Source: Apostichopus japonicus (Eukaryota > Echinodermata > Holothuroidea > Aspidochirotida > Stichopodidae). Taken from it: DNA of 64,000 nt. The stretch lies in assembly GCF_037975245.1 (NCBI RefSeq), contig NC_092575.1, positions 325,001 to 389,000 of the forward strand, read 5' to 3'. Both the position numbers and the translations under genes were made by a program. The notes under the pieces are model-generated. The model searched no databases. It saw only the letters and a program-made list of their open reading frames with translations, and was not told the DNA's origin. Of the stretch, positions 23,811-38,100 are shown in pieces; the first letter of the stretch is position 1; each line of letters starts with the position of its first letter.

Positions 23811-24337
23811 GATGAACTAGATCTAAAAACATAAATAAATTACTAAGAATGATTTACCCAACACACTGGCATATATATGAAATGATGAGACTTTAATGCT
23901 GACATTATCTAGTTATGCAGCTGAAATAGCAACCACCTGACTATGTGACAAATGATGACAGTATAAGATAAATATAACCACACATGACTTTTTTCAGTAA
24001 TGATCTACCCAATGGAAAATAAGAAATTAGTACTCCCAATCCTAATACTTCATTAAATCGAGCTTTATGAGAAATATTAGATGTTCAGTATAGATTGGTT
24101 TGTCAAGTTTGTTTCAGGTAAAAAACTTGAACAAGTTCCAACCCATGTAATGAACAAGTAATGTTCAAGTAATGAACTAGTAATGTTAAAGTAATGAACC
24201 TGTGTACAAGTTGAAAATTTTCTATTATTGATTTGTGCATGTGATTTAGGCCGATATATTGATTTGCCAACAGTTAGAACTTTAAATCTTAGGCTCCATT
24301 TTAAAATTATAAATTTATGTCAAACTGCAGTACTTTT

Positions 24338-25305
24338 AAAGGAATTGTCTGGTGGAAGATTTTGATACATTGCCCTTGTAGTTTCTCTTTCTAACCATGC
24401 AAAAAATGTCCCCAAATCTGGTTTTCAAATTCACCATTTTCTCACCAAAAGTACCGTTTGTTCGAACGCATCAATTAGGTGATTGACGTAGCGCAGGCAA
24501 ATAGGCAAAACAGGCGACTTGAAGTTAGCACTCCCATTTCCGCAGCAAATACACTCTCACGTGTAAGCGCACAGGTGCTTGCCTATAATTGCGTAGATAT
24601 CGCGAAGGTATACAGCCTACCATGCCCAGTTGGTATACTTATATAGCGGTGCACATAATATACTCTCACACTCAAACGACAGTTCATAAACTGTTCTTCG
24701 ATTGCTGAATAATATTCACGGATCAACTTTTCGGTAAAAGGAAACTTGGAAAGTATTAAGAACACCAAAAGATGAAACTTGGCGGAATCGATGTCAGAGC
24801 AGAATGTAGTACCGAGAAGCTTAGGCTTCGCAGAACTGTCCGATTGTAAATGTTAGAGTAGCCTACATGCGAACATTATTCGCGTTGGAGCTGGATAGCG
24901 CGATGTATAAACAACGAAGAGTCTGCATGCTGTTCAAACTTGTGTTACACAAAGACAACAAAACCTCCGATCTACTACATATATGGTGGCTCAAGGAGTT
25001 TTTGAAAACATATCTAATTTATAAGAAATTTCACCGAAAATGAAGGATGAAATTAATCTGTATACAAACGCGGTTTTTGTTGTGATTACTGTAGGTACTG
25101 TACAGAGTGTGGGTTATGTCGCAATCTGCAGCATAGATGACGTCACGTTCTGTACTGTTTTAATCATATTGGAAATGTCCATCCTTAACGATTAAAAAAT
25201 TGTTTCTCTGTCAAACGCAACATTAGCGTTCTCATACTTTGACAACATTGGAAAATTATTTATCATTTTTTAACGTAACTTCTTTGGGCCACCAGACAAT
25301 CCTTT
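24338..25305. mobile_element. ~970-bp MITE-like element with ~17-bp terminal inverted repeats
   Basis: aaaggaattgtctggtgg at 24338-24355 is mirrored by ccaccagacaatcctttt at 25289-25306 (one base gap). Both outer edges carry ttttaa/tttaa, so a TTAA-type target duplication is possible. The interior has no transposase frame. It lies between the PIPOX 5' end and the Rab-like gene and contains a perfect CRE palindrome, tgacgtca, at 25138-25145. Confidence 0.55.
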
Positions 25306-25306
25306 T

Positions 25307-27080
25307 AATTGTTGTTAATTTGGAATGACCATCACAAAATCAGTTTGAAGATTTGCAAGAGTGCAATCATCTGCAATAATAACAATTTAAATATGCAGAT
25401 CATGCATCTATGCAGTCACGTACCTCAACAATATGCTATGACAAAGGTTACTCATTAAGGAAGAAACACTTCCCTTTTTGAGTCAGAAAAAGAAGCCATA
25501 TGTAAAGAAACAAACTGAGTTAACCCCAAACAGCAGAAACTGTTCATTCAAACACTCACTGCACAAACAGGAATAGAGCACAAACACAGGATGCACAACT
25601 TCCCAAGACATAAATAGATGGGCACACTGTGTGGACCTATACTGTAGGTCAGTAGGTGGATGTCCCAGTTCTGGCAGTAGCAGAACAATATACTAGTGTC
25701 AGTAGTGAGACTGATGTTACTGTTGGGCATTTCTTTACAAGGCCTAGGCTAGAACTTGACTAACTTATGTATTTTGTGTGCATGCCTCACCATATATTAT
25801 GAATAGACTAAGTTGGGCCTAAGGCCTACATCATGAATCATTATACTTCACAGCATACGTCCAGCTCCAGCTCCAGGTTATCAGGTGATTCAGGTAGAAT
25901 GTTGACAACATTACGAAGACCTAGTTCGGAACTAGATATACGGCTCTGGCCTAGTTCTGTACATCCCGCCACCAATGCCTAAGACACTTTGAATTGATGA
26001 GCCCAGCTTCTTGTTTCCATAAACAAAAAATTTGCCTTGTTACATTACCTTTTCTGTCTTGCTTGTACTTGTTGGCCTACTCACGAGTCACTGTAAATTG
26101 TTGGTACCATTCATAGAAATTGAAGTCACTGATTGGAACCCAGTTTGCTTCAAATGGCAACGAACGTGGCTTGTACTAGTAGTACTGTGCAACCAAGTCA
26201 GCTGGAAAACTTTCCGGTGTCGCAGAAAATATTGTCCCCCTGTGCACAGCAGTTATGACTGTGACCAGGAAATGTCTGAGCGGACTAAAATATCCTACGA
26301 CTTAGCAAAATAGCGTTCTTACTGATATGGTTAAAAAGGCCTACAAGTTCTACAACTCTATTTTCGAACAATTTAAAACTCAATTTGAAAATGTATAAAA
26401 AATTGTTCACTTTTTCAAAAGTCGTGAGTTTTAAAAGAACAAAATAGCTTCAATGATCGTAGAACAAGTAACTATATATGATCTACAGACATTGTAAATG
26501 TACCTGGTCTAGAATGTTTCACAATATGAAGACAAGCTAACTAACTCTTGTTTTGTTATCTAATAAATTATAACTCTTACTCAATGTTTGTAGCGCTCGG
26601 TTGACGTTTATATCCTCTAGTAGGATTTTTGCCGAATTAACCCATTCAGATTCAGATAGTACACAGGCCCCCAGAACTGTGTTAAATTTATGTGCAACAA
26701 TAATCCGCTCTTCAACAACGTTAATTTATACATAATAATGGTACAATCCAAATAAGATTATAATTTAAAGAGCCCGGCCTATTGACGACTCACAATAGTT
26801 TTTACCATGTCATCAAATTCATGCAGAATAAACCATGGGGATTGGGATATTCACAACTATTAAATTTTTCAAGTTACGACTGTGGTATAGGCTATATGAA
26901 GTTTTATTTTCTCACAAACTATAGAGTGTCTATTAATATAGTACACCGTGTGTATTATCTAAGTACAAACCATCAAACTGACCGTAATAATCAATGCATA
27001 TCACAAAACCTTTCAAATTTCATTACGATCTACATGTAGAATCAAACAACACAATTAACCTTCAATACAATTTCTACAAA
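25307..27080. other. Intergenic DNA, nothing recognised
   Basis: This could include an upstream non-coding PIPOX exon, but no site is distinctive. An open stretch at 26032-26313 lacks an ATG and family similarity. Confidence 0.4.
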
Positions 27081-27520
27081 GAATGTCTATTGAAATAGGA
27101 ACAAAATCATAATTATTTTAATTGCACATAATTTTAATCATGCTTTTGCAAGAACAAATGTTTTAAAAATGAATTTTTTTAACCAATTTCCTAGGATTTG
27201 GAATGAACTTACCCCTGAGACCAGGAATTTGCTCTTGTGTGGTTCTTACCAGTCATTTGTGTGCAATATTAAGGAACATTTCTTAGCTTTATCACATGTG
27301 TAATTTGTCATTTTTAATTCTTATATTTCTTATGGTTTATTTGTGAATATTATATATTTATTTTAGTTCCAAGTCTCTTATTGTAAGGGTGTACAGGCCT
27401 CCGGGCTACAGGAATTTGCTTTCCTTTTGTACATCCTGATCCGCTTTGTGTTTTCATACTTTGTTGTTTGTATACTGCTTTTTGATTGGATCAAATATAT
27501 AATGAAATGAAATTAATTAA
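27080..27520 (+). mobile_element. LINE 3' end relic (C-terminus of ORF2 plus 3' UTR)
   Basis: At about 27180-27300 one frame reads FFNQFPRIWNELTPETRNLL and onward to FVCNIKEHFL. This matches the 'R-x-WN-x-LP-x-x-I/L... F-K-x-x-L' ending typical of CR1/L2/Jockey reverse-transcriptase proteins. The tail 'tgaaatgaaattaatt' at about 27500-27520 looks like the short-repeat 3' terminus of such elements. It is a 5'-truncated copy, same strand as the Rab-like gene. Confidence 0.6.
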
Positions 27521-29138
27521 TATATAGGGGGCTAGTCGTTGTACTACTTCTACCAGATTAGTTTTTAATGCGCTCCTGTGAGTTGCATGATGCGGATCTT
27601 AGGCAACATATATTCTAGTGATTCCACTCTTCGAATAATATCGAACTTTTACCCGAAATCACTGTACAGAATGTGTCTCTCCCGTAAGAAGACCTTCGAT
27701 CACCAGTGGACGCTTCACTTTTATCATTAGGCTACTGGCCATTCAACGGCGATGCAATTACCCGAAAGTTTGCTAATTAAACCTGATATGGTTTCCAACC
27801 GGCAGTGTCATATATTACTTTCACAAATAATTTGCCACTAATCCGCTAACATATTACGTAATACCGTTCTCACTTTAGGCTTGACAACAGCGGAGTTTTG
27901 TCGGCCGTGACATATCAGCCTCATTTGAATACAGTGAAGTTGCATGCTGAGGGTCATAGAGTCAAAGATGAGTGTTCTGTTTTTACCTCCATGGGCAGAC
28001 AGACTATACGTAACAAAGGTATAAGTCGAGTTTGTTTTCGTTAGAAAGTGTTGAAGTTTATATTGGTTACAAAGATGAAGACAACATTTATCGCTTTATA
28101 GCAATTTCAGTTTCTACTACTGAGTTTTGGTACAGCCATTTGAAATAGTTCTAGGTCAAGTTCATTTAGGAGACACCAAAATCCCCAAAAATATTTGATA
28201 ATCATTTATCATTATCAAATTTCTTACAGATGGATAATAAAATTGATTAGTTGCTGTTCCTAGGCTGTTTAAGACATCGAAGTACTCTTGTAAATCCATG
28301 TTCTTTACATGATGGTAATTTGCCTTTTTCTAATTTGTAGCCTTCTGTGTATGCAGACATGCGGTGAATAAAACCCGTTGAACTTAACTATTGTTTCACT
28401 TCTTATTTTAATGTGGAGGTAATATTTCAAGGCTATGAGGAACCCGTGTACAAATACTTCATTTTTACATACAACTGTAATTTGTGTAAAGGCATTGAGT
28501 CAGTCTATGTGAGGTACTTGGTCACCACAAAAGCGCTTAAGTTGTCAGCTGTCATATGTATTGCGCAATTACTGCTACTTGCTACTACTAGGGGAATCTT
28601 TGTCTTGCACACATCAAGGTCAGTCAGTACACGTTGAGACTGACAATAGCTCACTCTTTGTTTTATTACCGTTGATGGCAGCAATCAATGACAACATGTC
28701 TTCCAGAAAATGAGGTTGTTAACATCGTTAACGGATTCTACTTCGATCTGATAGACAGGTATCTTCCAAAATTGTAAGTGGAATTTGGTTGGAAGCACGG
28801 TGATACATCGGTATACTCGTAAAATTCGTTGATTTAGGCAAATTACAAGTCTGTTGAAACGACTTTTTACAACGGTCATAGTTTTATCGTTACTTGAGAC
28901 AGAAGTATACCTGATCAACAGAATTAATTAACCGCAGTTTTGTTACTAACTCCAAAAAAGCTACAGTATATTGTGGCCCAATAGCTTGGGATAGCTCTCA
29001 TGAAAGAGTGAGTTTCCTATCGGGAAGAAACTTAATTGTTCACGTGTAGAAATTTGTCTGGAATACATGTACGCTACCATGCAGCAGTCAACGTCTTGAC
29101 AAGCATACTCGAAGAAATTGCAAATTTATGCAGACAGT
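27521..29138. other. Upstream region of the Rab-like gene
   Basis: Presumed promoter and 5' UTR. A small inverted repeat (atttgataat / attatcaaat) lies at 28194-28221. No TATA box or other clear promoter element was identified. Confidence 0.4.
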
Positions 29139-32100
29139 ATGGCGGATATTGCTGTGAAAAGATCACCAAAAAACTCAGCGCAATTGAACTGGAGCTTATG
29201 TCTCATAATGCTCGGGGACAGTGGTACTGGTAAAACAAGTCTGGTTGAAACATTTATCGGCAGGAAAGGAGAAGCAAACAAATACGTGCCTCTCGAGAAA
29301 GAACTGGAAAGGAAAGGTCACCGTGTGACATTGGAGATAAGGGATACTGCAGGTAAATGTGAATGGTTGAATAGGTGTTGGCCTATGTCTAAATACAGTG
29401 TCGCCTGAGCTAATCTTGCACTGACGTAGCAGAAACATAATTAATCCAGGTAGCTGTACGATCCAATTGGGATGTTTTTTTCTTATACACTGACTGATTT
29501 CTCCTGTTTCTATTGACTAAAGGTTTAGAACTGTTAGGTTTAGTTCTAACTGGTTTAGAACTGTTAATATTGGCAGCAGCCTATGATTGCTCTAAGGCAA
29601 TATGACGAAAGAAAAACTACTGTATAAAGTATGAAAAACATAGTTTATCTAATTCATATGGATAGAATGTTAAAACGTTAATTGTTTAGGTCCCATCAAG
29701 CGATGTTTCTTTCGGATTCATTGTATAGACCCTTTAATAATGATAAGAACAGTTAGGAAATGGTTTATATGGACTAGGCCTACATTGAATACTGTAACAG
29801 TAATGTAGGCTACATGTTTATCTACATGAACAGAATAACAGAGCAACAGAAGTGAGTCTTTTTTTTTGGGGGGGGGGGGTGTCTGGCTTTTGGGTAGGAC
29901 AGCCTAGGTTTGGGGTACGGGTTTGGGTAGGGTTGGAGTTGGAGTAGGGGTTTCAGTTTGGGGTAGTGGAGGGCATTGGGGTAGGGAAGAGTTTGGGGTA
30001 AAGGGGAGGGATAATTTGGGGTTGGGGGTGCATATTGCATATTTCAAAGTTGGTTGACTTAAATTTCTGTCTTGTATTAATGAAATGGCTGAGTTGTGTT
30101 TGTATGTGTAGTTGCTATATATAGGCTGCTTAACATAAATTTCAAGCTTCTAGCAAGCAGAGACAATCAGCTTTACATGTTATTGTATTTAAAGCATACT
30201 GTACATGTCACAATGGGAACCATTTCCAACAAATCCAGGGGGCCATCAGAAAAATGACTTTATATAAGTCTTTGTCCTGGGCAGCCATTATTATTATCAT
30301 AAGAGCTGCACATTATCAAATATTATATACCTGCTAATATGCCATACAATAGAAAATATTATCGGATTGAATTTTTAACTTTTGGAAAGGCCATCAACCG
30401 GCTGCTTTATAGATGTCGATGTGAACGGTCATAACTGATCATCTAGAAGCAATTACCAGAGTCCTGCATACAGTATATATCCATTGTCATTTATAAGAGT
30501 TTGTCAGGACTTAATATTCATAGATTTATTCCTGCATTACCATAATTTTTTTACCCAAAGCTAGCGTAAAGATCTCAAATTACATGTCAGATTTCATTTG
30601 CTATTTGATGCAAGAAAGCCACAGATATCAATTTGTATTTTCATAAAGCATATTGAACAGAAAAAACTATAATGTTTTCATGTTTAATCACAATACCTGG
30701 ACCCGTAAGTGTTTGCGTGAAATCTAGAGCGACTTGATATCTCAAGTTTGTATGTTGCTGGTTGTTGCTTTACATTGTGATGATCCCATGCAATCATATA
30801 CCATCATAATTTATTTTATGAGGGCACGTGAGCACAGCTATATACACTCTCTATTGTGTTTATTATAAATGTCATCTGACAGGTTGGTTGTGCATATAAA
30901 TAATAAAATAATTTTTGGTTTCAGTTAAACATTATTTTAATTGCTGAACTTATAAAGAAAGATTTGCCCTTTTGGACTGTCTGCATGTCTATTGTTCAGA
31001 TTAAAATACAAATCCATTGAACTCTGAGCTCTGCAGATATTTTATTGTGCAAAATTTTCAAAGAGGAGGGTTTCATATACTGTCTTATGCAGACAATGCC
31101 CTAGGCATTTAGTATGCAGCTATATTCAATAGATGATATACTGTACAGTGTGATTTCTGAGTGAGCTTTTCTAACTAGCATATTTCTTCCAAAACATTTT
31201 AAATACTGTAGTTTAGTTTATGGTCGAACTAATTAAGATGGGCATGATTATTATACGTTAACATTGTACATGAAAAATATAGTTTTCAATCGGTTAAGCT
31301 ACCTACAATCTGTAGCTGTATGACTTTACTTTGTGTTACATGAATAGATCTAAGCAATGATTTAATGAGAGCGTATTGTTTTCTCCTCATTACCACAGGT
31401 ATGGAGAGATACAGAAGTCTAACCAAATCTCACTATAAAGGAGCTCATGGTGCTCTACTGGTATTTGATGTTACCAACCAAGATTCCTTCAACCACATAC
31501 AGCACTGGTATGAGTTTAACTTTCAATCAGACTAAAAATCAAATAAACAAATTAGCTAATATGAAAGAAGAACAGCCTTGCTATTAATTAGATTAATATC
31601 TTTAGCTTAATTGCCTAAGTGCTAAGTTATGATGGAGCTCACATCATGATGCTGCGATTGTTTGTCCGTCTGTCTGTCTGTCACAAACAGATCATCTTTG
31701 GGTCTGTCTGTCAAACTGTTGGAGACATTCTTTTGCAACATGACTGATGGGAGGGAAATAAGTCCCAACCTGGTCGAGTTTTGGCACATATGTACTGTTC
31801 AGTATTTACTAAAGACAAGTGCTCAGCTTTGAAGGAAATATGGAAGGATATATAGTCAAAATCTGAAATTCAGGACTCTTGGTGCTTGTTATTGCTTCAG
31901 CCATGTTTGATGACAGCAAGGTGAATTAAAAACAAGGGATCATGTTAAAGAGGTCAAATATCACTTGAGATCTTGAAAGGTCAAGATTGCAGTTTTTAAA
32001 AGATGGTGTTGATTGGGTTACTATAACTTTCCATAGGTCATGATTAGTGTTGGGGATACTCATCTGTTTGTGATGGGTGTCAGAAGGTACAGTGAACTTG

Positions 32101-35100
32101 AAGAGGAGGACAATGGGGGGGGGGGGGGAACCTAATGGTTACAAGGTTAAAAGATGGTTTTGATTGGGTTACTATGATAACTTTCCATAGGTCATGATTA
32201 GTGTTGGGGATACTCATCTGTTTGTGATGTGTGTCAGAAGGTACAGTGAACTTGAAGAGGAGGACAAGGGTGGTTACAATGGTAAAAATGAAAACACTGT
32301 ACTCCTAGAACTGTTATTCTCAACTTGTCATAATTCACTTTTACCCATATATGTTGTGACTCTTTCTCTCTCTCCTGTAATAAAAGTTAATTGTCTTCCA
32401 ATCTCAGAAATTTTGTGACGTTATAAAGATCAAATAAAATTTTCTTGTGGATTTGTTTACAGCTGCCATGAGTTTGACAAATTAGTAGAAAATAGAAAAT
32501 ACCAAACACAACACAATGTAGTGTAGTTTGTTTTCATTACTTGCTATATATAGTAGTAATTTACTTGGGACTGAGTAAGACTGTTGCTACAGTAGCTATA
32601 AAGATGCTGTGATTCTCAGTGGATTATTCAATTGATACGTATATGGGTGCAATAGCAGCATCAAGGACTGACCAAGACTATATACTTCTTGTAGATTTCA
32701 ACACACACAAATATAATGATGCCGTAAGGATTCATGCTTTGAGTGAGAGGGATGTATATGACAGCGTCAGTGCCTTCTCCGTAGCAATTAAAATCTGACT
32801 CATCCTGATCGTCCATGGCAACCACAGTAATAAGACAGACAGATAAATGACAAGAGCTCTGTTTGCTTAATGTTAGTTGCTGATCTCATTGAATTTAGTT
32901 CTCTCAGTACCTTCTTTGTTGTGTGAATCCTGGAACCTGCTTATTATGATGACTTGAAAACTACAGAACACATACCATTCATCATGTAGTGCAAGGACAA
33001 TGATATCTGGACGGCACAAAGGGACCTTGAACTATGTTCGCAGATTTAAAGTGATTTTATAAAGTTCATTGTCTTCTTTAGTTCATTAAACTGAGATATC
33101 TTGGGATGCATTTCTGACTTCCTCTATGATTCCATTAATTAAGTTAATAACACAAGGTTTGTTTATTGATTTTGTGGTTGCTGCTGCTTGTATAGTGTTA
33201 GTACTGTACACAGTCCAACTTCTCATTTATTTTGAAATTGAAACTGCTTTGAAGTTCATTGTTTGTCTTTGATTGACAACCTTGAGTAAACAAGTAGTTG
33301 TAATTTTAGACACTGTGTTTACTTTTGTCACAGGACAATGCTTAAGCTTTGTCAAAACCTTGGCAGGAACAGCACAACTGTATCCCCATGGCTGGCTAAA
33401 GTCCATTCAGTGTATTGTTGTTCATCTGTTTCACAATTTAGGGACTTCACTAGTATAGTTGTTAAGTTGTGTGTTATAAATTTGAAATGGCTGATGAAGA
33501 TGCTACTTCATTGCTTTCACATTTTCTCCTTGTCATTTCAGACAAAATTGATTGTTGTAAATATTTTCATACCAAGTACAGTCTTGACTGCGCCTGTAGT
33601 ACCATCAAAATGACCTTGCTACCCTGTTTGTGGAGGATAGATTTGTCTTGGTTTAATTGCGAAAGCCCATTCAGAAATATACATCCCCTCCCCCTCCCCT
33701 CCCCAACCCAAATTATGGTAAACAACTGACTCTGACTGCTGCATTATGGGTACTCAATGCCTGTGACTGCTACAATGAGGTACTCAATGCCTGTGACTGC
33801 TACAATGAGGTACCCAATGCCTGTGACTGCTACAATGAGGTACTCACTGCCTGAGACTGCTACAATGAGGTACTGACTGCCTGAGACTGCTGCAGTATGT
33901 GGTACTCAATGCCTGTGACTGCTGCATTATGGGTACTCAATGCCTGTGGCTGCTACAATGAGGTACTCAATGCCTGTGACTGCTACAATGAGGTACTCAA
34001 TGCCTGTGACTGCTGCAATGAGGTACTCACTGCCTGAGACTGCTGCAGTATATGGTACTCAATGCCTGTGACTGACCTGCAACAAGTGGTACTCAATGCC
34101 TGTGACTGCTGCAATATGAGGTACTCAATGCCTGTGACTGCTGCAATGTGTGGTACTCAATGCCAGTGACTGCTGCAATATGAGGTACTCAATGCCTGTG
34201 ACTGCTGCAATGTGGTACTCAATGCCTGTGACTGCTGCAATATATGTGGTACTCAATGCCAGTGACTGCTGCAATATGAGGTACTCAGTGCCTGTGACTG
34301 CTGCAATGTGGTACTCAATGCCAGTGACTGCTGCAATATTTTGTATTCAATGTCTGTGACTGCTACAATGAGGTACTCAATGCCTGTGACTGCTGCAGTA
34401 TATGGTACTCAATGCCTGTGACTGACCTGCAACATGTGGTACTCAATGCCTGTGACTGCTGCAATATGAGGTACTCAATGCCTGTGACTGCTGCAATGTG
34501 GTACTCAATGCCTGTGACTGCTGCAATATGAGGTACTCAATGCCTGTGACTGCTGCAATGTGGTACTCAATGCCAGTGACTGGGTATGTGAAACTCACTG
34601 CCTCTAACAGCAGAATGATGTGGTACTCAACTGCCTTTGACTATAGGTGGTACTCACTGCCCTTGACTTCTGCATTATGTGGTACTTTGCATATCTTGGG
34701 TAGATGTGTGTGTAGCTAATCACACTAACACTAGAGTCATTAATTTTGTTGACTGGTTTAATCCATGACTTTGTTGCAGCAGGTCAAAATTGTTCACTGT
34801 GTAGTAGGCTACAATGATTTTCAGTAGGCCTACAATGTTCTGCTCGCCTTGATATTTTGAACTGGCCATGTTTATGTAATCGTGGCATACAGTGTTTGGC
34901 TAAATAGTTTGATTTCTGCAGATCTCTGAATAGGTATTGTTCACACAAAACACCAAATAGAAGTGTAACCTTATGGGTCAGCTGCAGTACTGTAGGTAGG
35001 TTGTTTCTATAATAGAATTCAGGATGACACATTTTAACATTTACAGCTCAAATATATGTGAACACAGTGGCTGTGTTCACATAGAATAACATGCAAGTCA

Positions 35101-38100
35101 CCAGACAATGATTTCATTGTCTTAGCTACATTGTTGCATATCTTTGATTCCCAGAATAATGTCTGTAGATATAGCCTACATACTACTGTACTGTATGCCA
35201 ATCAGTACACAGAGCAGGGTCATACAGTCACTGAGGCATTCTGGTTCTGCAAATAAACTTTCTTCATATACATTGCAATCTGCATACTACTGTATTCCAA
35301 TCAGTAACCAGATCAGGTCCATAGTAACTGTGGCATTCCGGTTCTGCGATTGAATGTCTTCAGCATGTGCAGTTTAAAACATACATTATTCAGAAGCTGA
35401 TTCGTGCAGTATAGATGAATAATTCATGTTCTTTCTTCACTGTACTAAAAAACACAAATTGCCATCTGGTTAAGGTTATTGCACTATGATGGTGTAAGTG
35501 TATATAGTTTCATCATTATGTCTGATCTTGGACACAATAGAATTGTTCAAAGTACAGCAAGATATTGATCTTAATGGTTGTGTAATAAATAGATTTAATA
35601 TGCAACTCCACCTCTGATTGTATTACATTCAGTTAAGAAATAAACATCCTGGATTATTACCAAATATTGGGATAGTTGACAAATAAAGCTCAGTAATTGA
35701 GACACTGAACTGAAGTGAACTTAACTTGCAATTTAAAGAAATTAATCAATCCTGCTAAACATGCTAGCTTCATACTGTACAAGTGTACAGTACCTCAGGA
35801 TGTGTTTATGATACTGTATTTCCAAAGAAAAATACTGTATATAGTTTATATAAAAGATATCAGTATTCAGTGGCAATACATTGCTTGTTTGTCAGTAAAT
35901 TTGAGGCAAGTAAGCCACATTTATATAGGTTCCATTGAGTATTGCTGTGCCAATACTTATTTTAATGGGTTTCATTGAGTATTGCTGATGACAGTACTTA
36001 TTTTAATGGGTCCATTTACTGGTAAGCAGCTTCTCCATGTCTTCCAGCCTAGATTGAGCAATCTAGATTGTGATATCCTTTATTGTGATATGTTGTGATA
36101 TCGTTTACCTTCCATTTCAAATGGCAATGTGCAGCATACACTACAGTACCTGTCTACCCAACAACTACTGTAATTTTAAATTACCTTCAGGCTTTAGTAA
36201 CTTTATTGCAGCCAATTTAATTAAAATACTGAAGTTCACTCTCTTAAATTTACTCTCATTGATGATGCATTAAGTCACTCTGTACATGTATATAGAGTGT
36301 GTGTATTTTGGTAGCAGGCCTGGTACAGCTGCCACCTACAGACAGATTTCACACATGTCACCCCATGTGCTTTATCAGCCAGGTTATTTAGTTCATGCTT
36401 ATGACACAATTACTTACTGCACTATGTGCACAACTACATAAAACTGTTTGCTAAAGATGTTAAGCTTATCTTTAGGGGAGGTTTGTCCTCTTCTTGTTTG
36501 CCTACCAGGGTTTAAACCTTAGACTGCTCTGCATGAGCATACTCACATAGTAAGTATACTATACTCATACAACCTTAGACTGCTCTGCATGAGCATACTC
36601 ACATAGTAAGTATACTATACTCATACAACCTTAGACTGCTCTGCATGAGCATACTCACATAGAATGTATAGTATACTCATACAACCTTAGACTGCTCTGC
36701 ATGAGCATACTCACATAGTAAGTATACTATACTCATACAACCTTAGACTGCTCTGCATGAGCATACTCACATAGAATGTATAGTATACTCATACAACCTT
36801 AGACTGCTCTGCATGAGCATACTCACATAGTAAGTATACTATACTCATACAACCTTAGACTGCTCTGCATGAGCATACTCACATAGAATGTATAGTATAC
36901 TCATACAACCTTAGACTGCTCTGCATGAGGATACTCACATAGAATGTATAGTATACTCATACAACCTTAGACTGCTCTGCATGAGCATCACATGGTATAC
37001 TCATACAACCTTAGACTGCTCTGCATGAGCATACTCACATAGTAAGTATACTATACTCATACAACCTTAGACTGCTCTGCATGAGCATACTCACATAGAA
37101 TGTATAGTATACTCATACAACCTTAGACTGCTCTGCATGAGCATACTCACATAGTAAGTATACTATACTCATACAACCTTAGACTGCTCTGCATGAGCAT
37201 ACTCACATAGAATGTATAGTATACTCATACAACCTTAGACTGCTCTGCATGAGCATACTCACATAGTAAGTATACTATACTCATACAACCTTAGACTGCT
37301 CTGCATGAGCATACTCACATAGAATGTATAGTATACTCATACAACCTTAGACTGCTCTGCATGAGGATACTCACATAGAATGTATAGTATACTCATACAA
37401 CCTTAGACTGCTCTGCATGAGCATCACATGGTATACTCATACAACCTTAGACTGCTCTGCATGAGCATACTCACATAGTAAGTATACTATACTCATACAA
37501 CCTTAGACTGCTCTGCATGAGCATACTCACATAGAATGTATAGTATACTCATACAACCTTAGACTGCTCTGCATGAGCATACTCACATAGAATGTATAGT
37601 ATACTCATACAACCTTAGACTGCTCTGCATGAGCATCACATGGTATACTCATACAACCTTAGACTGCTCTGCATGAGCATACTCACATGGTATGTATACT
37701 ATACTCATACAACCTTAGACTGCTCTGCATGAGTATACTCACATGGTATGTATACTATACTCATACAACCTTAGACTGAGCTCTGCATGAGCATACTCAC
37801 ACGCGCCTGTATATGAATAGTATACTCATACAACTTTAGACTACATGAGCATACTCACATGGTACAGTATGTATACTATACTCATACAACCTTCTGACTA
37901 CTCTGCATGCGCATCACATGTATAGTCTACATCATACAACCTCATGAGATTCTAAAACCCCTTGTGTAATTACTACATCAGCTATCAGAAGCCACATTAA
38001 ACAAAGTTCCAAGGACAATATATATTGCAGTACTGTGCTTTCCATGGAAACCTGGAGCTCCTATGGTATCAACTCTAACATGCCAACGAATTCAGGCTTT

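Noticed and set aside
26032-26313. 93-codon open stretch with a hydrophobic start
   Set aside because: It begins at a TTG codon, lacks an ATG, and no splice-flanked or family-like segment is seen.
28413-28637. 74-codon frame upstream of the Rab-like gene
   Set aside because: No family similarity, and it is AT-rich with a composition like the flanking DNA; it is probably chance.
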